Source: SVMC01 sp045601345
GTDB lineage: Bacteria; Bacillota; Clostridia; Oscillospirales; Oscillospiraceae
Assembly: GCA_045601345.1 (NCBI GenBank)
Contig: JAZRZL010000075.1
Span: 1-64,000 of the forward strand
DNA length: 64,000 nucleotides
Reading direction: 5' to 3'
Shown here in pieces: positions 41,791 through 50,561 of the stretch. How positions within the stretch are numbered: position 1 is the stretch's first letter; the number at the start of each line of letters is the position of its first letter. A program made the position numbers and the translations under genes. The notes beneath the pieces are model-generated. The model saw nothing but the letters and a program-made list of their open reading frames with translations. It was not told the DNA's origin and did no database searches.

Positions 41791-43242
41791 ATGAAATCTT
41801 TGGCCAAAAATTCGATTTTTAATACTTTATGCCAGTTGACCAACACGCTGCTACCGTTTATTACCTCCATGTATGTCTCCCGGGTGCTGCTGAGCGATGG
41901 TATAGGGCTGGTGGCTTACGGTAAAAATATTGCCTCCTATTTTGTCATGCTGGCACCGCTGGGGCTTCCTCTGTACGGCGTGCGCGAAATTGCTCGGATT
42001 CGGGAAAATCAGATGATGACCAACCAGCTCTTTACGGAGCTTTTTATCATCAATCTGCTTTCCACGGTGCTTTCCTCTACCATTTTTCTGTGCCTTTTGT
42101 ATGCCGTGCCCAGCTTTCGGGCGGATATTTTCCTGTTCCTCAGTTGGGGAATGCAGGTATTTATGAATGTGTTCAACATTGATTGGGTGTATCAGGGGCA
42201 GGAGGATTATGTCAGTTTGGCTTGGCGCAATATCGTGATCCGCATTGCGTGTTTTATTGCAGTTTTGTGCTTTGTCAAGGAGCGTTCGGACTATATTACT
42301 TATGCGTTTATCTCCTGTGCCGGAATTTGCCTGAATTATCTTGTCAACTTTACCGGCGTATGGACGTATGCCCGCTTTGATTTCCGGGGGCTGAACCTGC
42401 GGCGGCATATAAAGCCCTTGCTCATGCTGGCGTGTATTCTCTTTTTCTATACCGCCTACAACCGCACGGACATCACCATGCTGGGTATGTTCTCCACCGA
42501 AGCACAGACCGGCATTTATTACAATGCCCACCGGATCATTGAGATCATTGTCAATGTCTGCCTTGCTGTCACCACAGCGTTTCTTCCCAGTATGGCGTAC
42601 TGCTACCAGACGGATCGGGAGCATTTTTTTGAGCTTCTGGAGCTGGGCACGAAAATCATCTGCTTTATCTCCATTCCCATGGCGGCGGGGGTCTTTGTGC
42701 TGGCACCCTATGCACTGGATGTGATCTATGGTGCGGAGTTTCTGCCCGGTGGCGCGGTCATTCGTGTATTCACGGGGCTGATTTTGCTCAAAGCTTTTGG
42801 AACTCTCATGTGCTATCAGCCCATTATGGCTACTGGCAATGAAAAAAAGCTCCTGCCCGCCTATGTGCTGGCGGCGCTTGTCAATATCACGTTCAATGCC
42901 CTTCTGATTCCCGTCCTCCATGCGGTGGGTGCGGCAGTTGCCTCGGTCATCAGTGAACTGGCGGTATTTTGTGTGCAGTATTTCTCCATGCGCAAGGTGC
43001 TGCGCTATCCGAGGATGGCGAAGCCGCTGGCCACGGCGGTATTCTCGGCGGCGTTGATGGCGCTTGCCATGTGGCTGGTGATCCGGCGGCTCAGCGATGC
43101 GCTGCTGATCTGCATCGTTGGCTTTGTGGCAGGTGTGGCGGTTTACCTTGGCGTGAATTTACTGCTCAAAACAGACCTCCTCTATGAATGGCTGGGGGCG
43201 CTTCGGAAGCTCCTTACAGCAAGAAAGGAAAGGAATTCCTAA
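41791..43242 (+). CDS. Polysaccharide flippase (Wzx/MATE-type)
   Basis: A 483-residue transporter with 12-14 TM helices that flips lipid-linked oligosaccharides across the membrane. Start at ATG 41791 with GGAAGGAA upstream; a longer frame begins inside the MITE-like copy and lacks a site. Begins MKSLAKNSIFNTLCQLTNTL, includes SRVLLSDGIGLVAYGKNIAS, the family's G-x-G loop, and YNAHRIIEIIVNVCLAVTTA. First gene of a five-gene plus-strand unit with four glycosyltransferase-type genes. Confidence 0.85.
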   Translation: MKSLAKNSIFNTLCQLTNTLLPFITSMYVSRVLLSDGIGLVAYGKNIASYFVMLAPLGLPLYGVREIARIRENQMMTNQLFTELFIINLLSTVLSSTIFLCLLYAVPSFRADIFLFLSWGMQVFMNVFNIDWVYQGQEDYVSLAWRNIVIRIACFIAVLCFVKERSDYITYAFISCAGICLNYLVNFTGVWTYARFDFRGLNLRRHIKPLLMLACILFFYTAYNRTDITMLGMFSTEAQTGIYYNAHRIIEIIVNVCLAVTTAFLPSMAYCYQTDREHFFELLELGTKIICFISIPMAAGVFVLAPYALDVIYGAEFLPGGAVIRVFTGLILLKAFGTLMCYQPIMATGNEKKLLPAYVLAALVNITFNALLIPVLHAVGAAVASVISELAVFCVQYFSMRKVLRYPRMAKPLATAVFSAALMALAMWLVIRRLSDALLICIVGFVAGVAVYLGVNLLLKTDLLYEWLGALRKLLTARKERNS

Positions 43243-43698
43243 ATGAAGCTTTGTCTTGCAGCCTCTACCGGCGGACATTATGAGCAGCTGATGATGCTCC
43301 GTCCGCTTTCGGAGAAGCATTCGTGTTTTGTCCTTACTGAGCGCACGAGCTATGCTTTGACGGATCAAAAATTAAAAACCTATTATGTCACCCAGATGAA
43401 CCGCAAGGAATGGACGGTCGCCTTCAAGCTGGTGGGTGCTGCATTTAAATCCCTGTATATTATCCTCCGGGAGCGCCCCGATGCCATCATCTGCACGGGT
43501 GTGCTGGCAATGGTGCCGATGTGTCTTCTTATGAAGCTTTTCGGAAAAAAGCTCATCTATATTGAATCCTTTGCCAAAACCGATTCCCCCACGCTGACGG
43601 GCAAGCTTCTCTGCAAGTATGCCGACCAGTTCTATGTCCAGTGGGAGAGTATGCTTGCGGTCTATCCCAACGCTATCTATGTTGGCGGCATTTACTAG
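43243..43698 (+). CDS. Alg14-like/PssD glycosyltransferase subunit
   Basis: A 151-residue, one-domain protein that matches the N-terminal half of a GT-B enzyme (Alg14/PssD/CpsF family). It starts MKLCLAASTGGHYEQLMMLR, includes DAIICTGVLAMVPMCLLMKL and IYIESFAKTDSPTLTGKLL. It forms a two-subunit transferase with the next gene, as known for PssD/PssE of streptococci. Its ATG is directly at the flippase stop, and the partner starts 9 bases downstream. Confidence 0.87.
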   Translation: MKLCLAASTGGHYEQLMMLRPLSEKHSCFVLTERTSYALTDQKLKTYYVTQMNRKEWTVAFKLVGAAFKSLYIILRERPDAIICTGVLAMVPMCLLMKLFGKKLIYIESFAKTDSPTLTGKLLCKYADQFYVQWESMLAVYPNAIYVGGIY

Positions 43699-43707
43699 GA
43701 GGCAGCC

Positions 43708-44199
43708 ATGATTTTTGTGACCCTTGGCTCTCAGAAATTCCAGTTTAACCGCCTTCTGAAGGAGCTGGATCGTCTGATTGAGCAGAATATCATTTGTGAG
43801 CCGGTGTTTGCGCAGGTAGGCAGCAGCGACTATACTCCTCGGCACTATGAATACAAGCGATTCCTTGACCAAGACGAATTTGCTTTGCAGCAGTCCCGCG
43901 CCGATATTATCATCACCCACGGCGGCACCGGTGCCATCATCGGTGGCGTGAAAAAGGGGAAAAAGGTCATTGCTGTGCCCAGAAGCGCAAAATATGGCGA
44001 GCACGTAGATGACCACCAGCTCCAGATCATTTCACAGTTCGGCACGATGGACATTATGGAGCCGTGCTTTGATGTTGCCGAATTGGGTAAGGCTTATCTG
44101 GCGGCGAAGGAGAAAACCTATACGCCCTACCAATCCAATACACAGAACATTCTGGATCGTATTGAAGCCTATCTGCAAGATGCAGAAAAACACAGATAG
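43708..44199 (+). CDS. Alg13-like/PssE glycosyltransferase subunit
   Basis: A 163-residue catalytic subunit of the same two-subunit transferase (Glyco_tran_28_C family). Signature MIFVTLGSQKFQFNRLLKEL and HGGTGAIIGGVKKGKKVIAV, the UDP-sugar-binding loop, then PRSAKYGEHVDDHQLQIISQ. GGTG near residue 71-76 is conserved in Alg13. Size normal (about 160). Confidence 0.88.
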   Translation: MIFVTLGSQKFQFNRLLKELDRLIEQNIICEPVFAQVGSSDYTPRHYEYKRFLDQDEFALQQSRADIIITHGGTGAIIGGVKKGKKVIAVPRSAKYGEHVDDHQLQIISQFGTMDIMEPCFDVAELGKAYLAAKEKTYTPYQSNTQNILDRIEAYLQDAEKHR

Positions 44200-44205
44200 G
44201 GGTGC

Positions 44206-45276
44206 ATGACGGTGAAGCTGCTGGTCGTTTCCAATTTATATCCCAATGAAGCACATCCGGCCTACGGCACCTTTGTAGCACGGTTCTGTGAGCAGCTTGA
44301 CACGCTGGAGATAGACTACGACAAGGTTGTCATGTACCAGTCGAATGGCAAACTGAAGAAAGCTTGGGGCTATGTCCGCTTTTACATTGCCTCCTTTTTT
44401 GCTTGCCTGTCCCGGAAGTATGATACGGTCTATGTCCACTTTGCTTCCCACAGCGCCCCCGGGGTGCTGCTGGCGGGAAAGTTCCGCAAATTCCGGCTAA
44501 TTACCAATACCCACGGCAGCGATGTAGACCCCCAAACCCCCACGCAGGAGAAATTCCAAATTTTTACCAGAAAGCTGATTGCCCGAAGTGATTCCGTGGT
44601 GGTTCCCTCGCCCTATTTTCAAAGCCATGTTGCGGAAAAATATGCCTATCCGGCGGAGCACATTTTTGTGTATCCCTCTGGCGGGGTTGCCAGCTTTTTT
44701 TCCCGTGAGCCAGGAGAAAAGAAAGGCAATTGCCTGAAGGGAACTGCCTTCCGGGTGGGTTTTGTGGGAAGGCTGGAAAAGAATAAGGGCTGGGATACCT
44801 TTGTAGAGGCTGCGGCTCTTTTGAAAGACGAATTTCCAAATTTCCAGTTTATTATGGTCGGTACTGGCACAGGAGAAAAAGCACTGGAGGCGATGTGCGC
44901 AGAACGGAAGCTTGACCTGATTCGTTATCCACTGCTGAATCAAAAAAGCCTTGCAGAGCTGTTTTCCTGTCTGGATGTCTTTGCCTTCCCTACAAGGGGA
45001 GAGAGTCTGGGGCTGGTTGGGCTGGAGGCTATGGCCAGTGGCGTGGCTGTGATTGCCAGTGACTGCGCTGCACCGAAGTATTATATTTCTCATGGCTATA
45101 ATGGCCTGAAATTTCCTCCCGGCGATGCAAAAGCGCTTGCGGAGGCCATTAAAACCTATTACCTTTTGCCGGAGGAAAAGAAAAAAGAAATGCTGGCACA
45201 GGGTTACCAGACTGCGCTGGCATATGCGCCGGATAAAATACGGAGCACACTGGAAACGATTCTGAAGGAGAGCTGA
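44206..45276 (+). CDS. Family 4 glycosyltransferase
   Basis: A 356-residue GT-B retaining glycosyltransferase for a cell-surface polysaccharide. N-terminal half has MTVKLLVVSNLYPNEAHPAY and LITNTHGSDVDPQTPTQEKF; C-terminal half has FVGRLEKNKGWDTFVEAAAL and FPTRGESLGLVGLEAMASGV (the EX7E motif, Glu at RGESLG). Substrate unknown. Ribosome site AGATAGGGGTG. Confidence 0.88.
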   Translation: MTVKLLVVSNLYPNEAHPAYGTFVARFCEQLDTLEIDYDKVVMYQSNGKLKKAWGYVRFYIASFFACLSRKYDTVYVHFASHSAPGVLLAGKFRKFRLITNTHGSDVDPQTPTQEKFQIFTRKLIARSDSVVVPSPYFQSHVAEKYAYPAEHIFVYPSGGVASFFSREPGEKKGNCLKGTAFRVGFVGRLEKNKGWDTFVEAAALLKDEFPNFQFIMVGTGTGEKALEAMCAERKLDLIRYPLLNQKSLAELFSCLDVFAFPTRGESLGLVGLEAMASGVAVIASDCAAPKYYISHGYNGLKFPPGDAKALAEAIKTYYLLPEEKKKEMLAQGYQTALAYAPDKIRSTLETILKES

Positions 45277-45282
45277 GAGACG

Positions 45283-46269
45283 ATGGTACAACCCCTGATT
45301 TCGGTAATTATCCCCGTATACAATGTCGAACCGTATCTTGAAAAATGCCTGAAATCCATTTTGGCGCAGACCTACCCCAATTTTGAGGTTTTGGCAGTCA
45401 ATGACGGTTCTACCGATGGCTGTGCCGCCATTCTGGAGGCCTTTGCCACGAAGGATCGCCGTCTGCACGTCTTCACGCAGGAAAACAGCGGCGTCTCTGC
45501 TGCCAGAAATTTGGGGCTGGATCGTGCCGCGGGAGAGTATATCGCGTTCCTGGATTCCGATGACTGGGTTGAACCGAAATTCCTGCAAACCCTCTATACC
45601 TGTCTGACAAAGTATGAGGCAGATATCTCGATTTGCAACATCCACTATATCTATGCCGATGGCTCTTTTGGAAAGCGCACGCCGAAAATTCTTGAGGAGG
45701 CAGTCGTCGATACCCGGGAGGCTTATTCTGATCTTCTGCTGGAGGAAAAATTCCGCTCCCATGTCTATAATAAGCTCTATAAAGCAGAACTGTTTTCCGA
45801 TCTGCGGTTCCCGGCCATGCCCGTCCACGAGGACTCCTATATTATGTTCCCCCTGTTTTCCCGGGCGAAGCGGGTGGCGTATACGCCCTTCTACGGTTAT
45901 TACTATTTGCAGCGCCGACCGAACAGTCTGCTCACTACCTGCTTCAATGAAAACCGCTTCTTGTTGTTTACGTCCATTGACCACGCCCTTCCTATAGCAA
46001 AGGCGTTGGGTCTGGAGACCGAGCATCGTGCCTTTACATTTCACAACGTAGTCAGCCTGTGCAACCATCTGGTGAACTGCTATGCAAACCTCAGCCGCTC
46101 CCAGAAAAAGGACTATTGCAGCCGCGTCCGCAGTGCCCTGCGCACCTATGGATCACCTAAGGGCAATCCCTATATCTCCAAAGTGACCCGCTTCCGCCTT
46201 TTCCTGATTTCCCATTGCTTCCCGCTGTATGTTGTTGTCTATAAGCTCATAAAAAAGCTCGGAATATAA
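45283..46269 (+). CDS. Family 2 glycosyltransferase
   Basis: A 328-residue GT-A enzyme. It shows LISVIIPVYNVEPYLEKCLK, VLAVNDGSTDGCAAILEAFA and the DXD region AFLDSDDWVEPKFL (Asp at about 86-90), all conserved. The C-terminal third is more variable, with HNVVSLCNHLVNCYANLSRS. Last gene of the polysaccharide unit; followed by a large hairpin. Confidence 0.88.
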   Translation: MVQPLISVIIPVYNVEPYLEKCLKSILAQTYPNFEVLAVNDGSTDGCAAILEAFATKDRRLHVFTQENSGVSAARNLGLDRAAGEYIAFLDSDDWVEPKFLQTLYTCLTKYEADISICNIHYIYADGSFGKRTPKILEEAVVDTREAYSDLLLEEKFRSHVYNKLYKAELFSDLRFPAMPVHEDSYIMFPLFSRAKRVAYTPFYGYYYLQRRPNSLLTTCFNENRFLLFTSIDHALPIAKALGLETEHRAFTFHNVVSLCNHLVNCYANLSRSQKKDYCSRVRSALRTYGSPKGNPYISKVTRFRLFLISHCFPLYVVVYKLIKKLGI

Positions 46270-46293
46270 GGCCATATCGCATCTCTCAAAGAA

Positions 46294-46350
46294 ATGCTCC
46301 CTTCATGATGAACAGTGACTTTTATTTCACTGTCTTCATAAAGGGAGCAT
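46294..46350. terminator. Large hairpin after the polysaccharide genes
   Basis: ATGCTCCCTT and AAGGGAGCAT outer arms, with inner arms around ACAGTGA and TCACTGT. Its T-run is weak on the plus strand, stronger on the minus strand. Confidence 0.55.
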
Positions 46351-46461
46351 ATCATTTTCTGGGTTGAGAGTTTTCTGCTGGTTGTCAGCCTTGGCTTTAG
46401 ATGCCATTAAGGTGCGGCAGTTATCCTGCCCCGCATACAGCACGACTTTTACGGTGCTCTC
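46336..46461 (-). pseudogene. C-terminal coding fragment of unknown family
   Basis: On the minus strand the frame ending at a TGA at 46336 reads STVKVVLYAGQDNCRTLMAS then KAKADNQQKTLNPENDMLPL. It is 41 codons with no in-frame stop, but no full-length gene; a TGA closes it upstream. It looks like the tail of a degraded ORF. I cannot name the family. The hairpin at 46294 overlaps its end. Confidence 0.25.
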
Positions 46462-46585
46462 TCACCGAAGTCATTACTACCTCGCTTTTCTTATATGTAA
46501 TTCAGAGACAACGGTCGATCGAATTTTGCGAAAAAAATAGTGTGTGAATCGTGGCAGTGTATCAGATAACAATGGATATTCCCCC

Positions 46586-46875
46586 ACATGATAATTGAAT
46601 GTGTTAAGAAAAATATGAACATTGGGCAACGTTATGTCAACTGCGTACAACCGGACAGTGGGCGGTTCTTAATGGCAGTAAATTAACAAGCCCTTGCCTT
46701 CCCCGCTGGGGAAGGTGCCGCCCGTAGGCGGCGGATGAGGTTGGCCTCCTAAGACGGAACACTTTCTATGTTAGGAAGATTTTCTGTTTTAGCAGTACAT
46801 CCAATGACCTTGGCTCCTCCCGCCATTGGGGACAATTCGTTTGTTCATAATTTGTTTACGCATTCAATTACCGTG
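46586..46875. repeat. MITE-like palindromic element, copy E
   Basis: About 290 bp with left end ATGATAATTGAATGTGTT and right end TTCAATTACCGTGG. Interior order matches copy B: GGGCGGTTCTTAATGGCAG, GGTGCCGCCCGTAGGCGG, CTATGTTAGGAAGATTTTC and CCGCCATTGGGGAC. It lies immediately upstream of the tRNA-Val promoter. Confidence 0.82.
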
Positions 46876-46894
46876 GATATTCCCAAAATAGGGC

Positions 46895-46923
46895 TTGATT
46901 TTTTTACGGACAGCTGATATAAT
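46895..46923 (+). promoter_or_regulatory. Promoter of tRNA-Val
   Basis: -35 TTGATT (46895-46900), 17-bp spacer, -10 TATAAT (46918-46923), 11 bp before the first tRNA base. Confidence 0.8.
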
Positions 46924-46934
46924 GACTTTGCTTT

Positions 46935-47011
46935 GGAGGATTAGCTCAGCTGGTTAGAGCGCCTGCTTCACACGCAGGAGGTCACTGGTTCGAGTCCAGC
47001 ATTCTCCACCA
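46935..47011 (+). tRNA. tRNA-Val, anticodon CAC
   Basis: 77 nt including an encoded CCA. Acceptor stem GGAGGAT pairs with ATTCTCC (one G-U). D-arm TAGCTCAGCTGGTTAGAGCG, anticodon stem CCTGC/GCAGG with a seven-base loop TTCACAC giving anticodon CAC (Val codon GTG). T-arm CTGGTTCGAGTCCAG. All invariant positions are present. Confidence 0.97.
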
Positions 47012-47018
47012 TATGGCT

Positions 47019-47044
47019 GCCCCCAACCGGGGGCGGCTTTTTTT
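47019..47044 (+). terminator. Terminator of tRNA-Val
   Basis: GCCCCC and GGGGGC with an AACC loop, followed by a run of seven T. Typical intrinsic terminator eight bases after the CCA end. Confidence 0.9.
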
Positions 47045-47242
47045 ATTGGGGCGGTCTTTGCCATGCTGTTTTCAGCATCCTGCGGGTTCAATAGCCCTGA
47101 ATTTATTTCACTATGCACCAAAGCAGGGGTTTTTCATGGCGAAAAAACGAGAAAAATTTGGCAATAATTCACAAAAAGTGGGGAATAAATAGAAATGTCC
47201 TCTGCTTGCTTTTCCGCCTGTTTGATGGTATGATATATTGCA

Positions 47243-47248
47243 TATAAT
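47243..47248 (+). promoter_or_regulatory. -10 box candidate for glgP
   Basis: A perfect TATAAT at 47243, 65 bp before the ATG. The -35 is poor: GTTTGA with a 17-bp spacer or TTGATG with a 15-bp spacer. Confidence 0.45.
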
Positions 47249-47312
47249 GGTAGGGATATGATCTGTCCCGCAAAAAGGGCAGCTTTCAGTCAAACCGAAG
47301 GGAGATTAGCTT

Positions 47313-49655
47313 ATGAAATATGATTGCGATAGAATCCTTCAGTGGACACAGGCACTACTAAAGTATAACCACGATACCAAGCTCGACAGCGCTACCCCTC
47401 AGCAGCTGCATGATGCACTGGGTCAGGCAGTGATGATGGAGATCAATGATGGCTGGATGCAGCGCCGCGCACTTCGCGCCAAAAGCCGCAAGGCCTATTA
47501 TTTTTCTGCGGAGTATCTTATGGGGCGGCTGGTTTTCTCCAATCTCTGCAATCTCGGTATTCTGGAGGAGCTGACAGAGGCCTTCGCCAAAAAGGGCGTT
47601 GACCTTGCGTGCCTTGAAGAGATTGAGGATGCCGCGCTGGGCAATGGCGGTCTTGGCCGTCTGGCAGCCTGTTTTTTGGATTCTGCGGTTTCCAATGATC
47701 TCCCCTTGAGTGGCTATGGTCTGCGCTATAAGTTTGGCCTGTTTAAGCAGCGCTTTGATGAGCGGGGCAGCCAGCGGGAGCTTGCCGATGACTGGACGCA
47801 TTATGGTGATCCATGGAGCTACCGCCGCGATAACCATACCGTGACCATCGAATTTGCCGACCAGACGGTTCTGGCTGTGCCTTATGATATGCCCATCATT
47901 GGCTACGGCACCGATAACATCGGTACCCTTCGCCTATGGCAGTGCGAGGCTGTGGAGGAGCTGGATTTTGATGCCTTCAACGCACAGGACTATGCCCGCG
48001 CCCTTAACGCCAAGAACAGAGCCGAAGATATTACCCGTGTGCTTTATCCCAATGACTCCAATTATGAGGGCAAGCGTCTGCGTGTCAAGCAGCAGTACGT
48101 GATTTCCTCTGCTTCCTTGCAGGATATCCTTCGCATTTACCAGCGCGACCATGGGGATCTGCGCCGTTTTGCTGAGTTTGTCACGATTCAGCTCAACGAT
48201 ACCCACCCCGCTATGTCCATTCCCGAGCTGATCCGTCTCTTCCTCCGTGAGGGTCTTTCCTTCGATGAGGCCTTTGAGATTGCACGTAACACCTTTAACT
48301 ACACCAACCACACCGTCATGGGTGAGGCACTGGAAAAATGGGATCTGGGTCTCATGGCTTCCGTCGTCCCTGAGATCGTGGAGATCATCCGCCGCATTGA
48401 CGAGAGATTAAAGCGGGAGCACCCCGGCCTGTATATTATTCAGGATAACATGGCACATATGGCCAATCTTTCTGTCTATGTCTCCCGTTATGTGAACGGC
48501 GTTGCCGAAATCCACACAGAAATCCTGAAAAATGACGTTTTCCGCGATTGGTACGGCATCTATCCCGAACGCTTCCAAAATAAGACCAATGGCATCACGC
48601 CCCGTCGCTGGCTCGGGCTGTGCAATCCGGAGCTGACGGAAATGCTGCAAGGTTTGGTGGGCGGCGATTTCCTGAAGGATCTGGACAGTCTGCGGCAGAT
48701 TGAGGGCAAGATTGACCGCCGCCTTATCGACCGCTTCAACGGCATCAAATATCAGAAGAAGCTCCAGCTCGCAGAGATCATCGAAGCCAGAGAGGGCATC
48801 GACCTTGACCCCAACTTCATTTTCGATGTGCAGGTCAAGCGTCTGCATGAATATAAGCGGCAGCTGCTCAATGCTTTCTCCATTATGGACATTTATTTCG
48901 GCCTGAAGGACGGCAGCCTGACGAAATTTACCCCCACCGCATTCATTTTCGGTGCAAAGTCTGCCCCCGGCTATCGCAGAGCCAAGGCCATTATCCGCTA
49001 TATCAACCGCATTGCCCGCCTGATTAACCGCGACCCCGATGTGGCGGATAAGCTGCGCGTGGTGTTTACGCAAAACTATAACTGCTCCTATGCCGAGCAC
49101 ATTATCCCCGCCGCCGATATTTCTGAGCAGATTTCTCCCGCAGGTACCGAGGCCTCCGGCACCGGCAATATGAAGCTGATGCTTAACGGCGCAGTCACGC
49201 TGGGTACTCGGGACGGTGCCAACATTGAGATTTTCCAGCAAGCCGGTGAGGAGAACAATTATCCCTTCGGCATGACTGTGGATGAACTTAATGCCGCCCG
49301 CGGAAGCTATTATAGCCGCGGCATTTACGATTCCAACCCCCGCCTACGCAGAGTGGTCAACACGCTGGTGGACGGCACCGTGGAGACCGATGACGAGCAA
49401 AGAGAGCTGTTCACCGCCCTTCTCGATGGCGCAAGCTGGCACGCACCGGATCATTACTTCCACCTTCTGGATTTCGATTCCTATCAGGAAGCAAAGCTCC
49501 GCGCCAATCAGGATTACCGCGACCGCCGCGCCTTTGGACAGAAGTGCCTGCTGAACATCGCCCGCGCCGGAAAATTCTCCTCCGACCGCACCATCCGCGA
49601 ATACGCCGCCGATATCTGGCACATCAAGCCCGCTACCCTCGAAACTGAGGAATGA
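47313..49655 (+). CDS. glgP: Glycogen/starch phosphorylase
   Basis: A 780-residue enzyme that releases glucose 1-phosphate from the non-reducing ends of alpha-1,4-glucans. N-domain has YYFSAEYLMGRLVFSNLCNL, EDAALGNGGLGRLAACFLDS. The C-domain has the PLP-binding segment EASGTGNMKLMLNGAVTLGT with Lys621, and GTRDGANIEI. Shorter than E. coli GlgP (about 815) but a normal clostridial length. Stand-alone gene, with a GAAGGGAG site and its own terminator. Confidence 0.96.
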   Translation: MKYDCDRILQWTQALLKYNHDTKLDSATPQQLHDALGQAVMMEINDGWMQRRALRAKSRKAYYFSAEYLMGRLVFSNLCNLGILEELTEAFAKKGVDLACLEEIEDAALGNGGLGRLAACFLDSAVSNDLPLSGYGLRYKFGLFKQRFDERGSQRELADDWTHYGDPWSYRRDNHTVTIEFADQTVLAVPYDMPIIGYGTDNIGTLRLWQCEAVEELDFDAFNAQDYARALNAKNRAEDITRVLYPNDSNYEGKRLRVKQQYVISSASLQDILRIYQRDHGDLRRFAEFVTIQLNDTHPAMSIPELIRLFLREGLSFDEAFEIARNTFNYTNHTVMGEALEKWDLGLMASVVPEIVEIIRRIDERLKREHPGLYIIQDNMAHMANLSVYVSRYVNGVAEIHTEILKNDVFRDWYGIYPERFQNKTNGITPRRWLGLCNPELTEMLQGLVGGDFLKDLDSLRQIEGKIDRRLIDRFNGIKYQKKLQLAEIIEAREGIDLDPNFIFDVQVKRLHEYKRQLLNAFSIMDIYFGLKDGSLTKFTPTAFIFGAKSAPGYRRAKAIIRYINRIARLINRDPDVADKLRVVFTQNYNCSYAEHIIPAADISEQISPAGTEASGTGNMKLMLNGAVTLGTRDGANIEIFQQAGEENNYPFGMTVDELNAARGSYYSRGIYDSNPRLRRVVNTLVDGTVETDDEQRELFTALLDGASWHAPDHYFHLLDFDSYQEAKLRANQDYRDRRAFGQKCLLNIARAGKFSSDRTIREYAADIWHIKPATLETEE

Positions 49656-49662
49656 TAATAAG

Positions 49663-49693
49663 ACGAACCGGCCACAAAAAATGGCCGGTTCGT
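49663..49693 (+). terminator. Terminator of glgP
   Basis: ACGAACCGGCCA and TGGCCGGTTCGT perfect 12-bp arms with a 7-base loop, eight bases after the stop. Confidence 0.85.
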
Positions 49694-49723
49694 TTGCTAA
49701 CTGCAACACAGGGAACAGGAAAA

Positions 49724-49988
49724 CCATCCCCAATGGCAGTAAGTTAACAGCCCTTGCCTTCCCCGCTGGGGAAGGTGCCGCCCGCAGGCGGCGGATGAGG
49801 TCTGCCTTCTAAGATTGAGCGCTTTCTATGTTAGGAAGGTTTTTTGTTTTGGCAGTGCGCCCAATGACCTCATCAGTCTCGCTTCGCTCGCCAGCTTCCC
49901 CAGAGGGGAAGCCTTGGCCTCTGTGGAACAATGTTATCAAAACGAAAATTTTCACAGTTGCTAACTTAACGCCATTGAAAACCGTCCC
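49724..49988. repeat. MITE-like palindromic element, copy F (no outer ends)
   Basis: About 265 bp from CCCCAATGGCAGTAAGTTA to TAACTTAACGCCATTGAAAA. Contains GGTGCCGCCCGCAGGCGG, CTATGTTAGGAAGG and the motif CTCATCAGTCTCGCTTCGCT. The outer CACGGTAATTGAA ends are missing, so this is a second sub-type that is bounded by the inner inverted repeat. The rest of the 460-base gap after glgP holds two terminators only. Confidence 0.78.
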
Positions 49989-50040
49989 TTTGTCACATTG
50001 TACGACATAATTATTTTGCAAGTTTCTTCTTTATTCACCA

Positions 50041-50094
50041 AAATATAAATCGCTTATCGGCACTGATAAAGTAAACGATAAGCGATTATATTTT
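50041..50094 (-). terminator. Terminator of the gyrB-gyrA-rnhA run
   Basis: AAATATAA-ATCGCTTATCG and CGATAAGCGAT-TATATTT arms with a 16-base loop, lying 24 bases after the rnhA stop. Confidence 0.7.
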
Positions 50095-50117
50095 AATATT
50101 CAACCGCAGAGAATTGC

Positions 50118-50561
50118 TTAATCCTTAAATTTTCTGCTTTCCTCCACAGCTAAGGTGTCGCAGCGGTTATTATAGGGGTTATCGGCGTGACCCTTGACCC
50201 AATGGATTTGGAGGGTGTGGGTTTCCATGTGGGCAAGGAGCTGTTCCCATAGATCGACATTCAGGGCGGGTTTTTTGTCGGCTTTGCGCCAGCCGTTTTT
50301 TTGCCATGAGAAGACCCAGCCTTTTAAAATCGCGTCGGCGATATATTTGGAGTCGGTGTACAGTTCAACAGTACACGGCTCCTTTAATGCTTCCAGCGCA
50401 CGCAGGACGGCGGTTAGCTCCATGCGGTTGTTGGTGGTCTGCGCCTCGCCGCCGGACAGCTCTTTTTCGTGCTCTCCGTAGCGGAGGATCGCTGCCCAGC
50501 CGCCGGGGCCGGGGTTGCCGGAGCAGGCGCCGTCCGTGTAGATGGTGACGGTTTTACGCAT
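50118..50561 (-). CDS. rnhA: Ribonuclease HI
   Basis: A 147-residue enzyme that cuts the RNA strand of RNA-DNA hybrids. Start at ATG 50561, eight bases inside the gyrA coding sequence, so translation is coupled. Active-site acids Asp10 (YTDGACSGNPGPGG), Glu48 (NRMELTAV), Asp70 (ELYTDSKYI) and Asp135 (NNRCDTLA), with His125 in KGHADNPYN. Normal size (about 150). Placement after gyrA in the origin operon is uncommon. Confidence 0.95.
   Translation of the reverse strand: MRKTVTIYTDGACSGNPGPGGWAAILRYGEHEKELSGGEAQTTNNRMELTAVLRALEALKEPCTVELYTDSKYIADAILKGWVFSWQKNGWRKADKKPALNVDLWEQLLAHMETHTLQIHWVKGHADNPYNNRCDTLAVEESRKFKD

Noticed and set aside
44497..46068. A long minus-strand open frame (over 500 codons) opposite the family 4 and family 2 glycosyltransferase genes
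   Set aside because: It is antisense to two clear glycosyltransferases with all motifs; its own product has no domain and no ribosome site. Long antisense frames are common with this codon bias.
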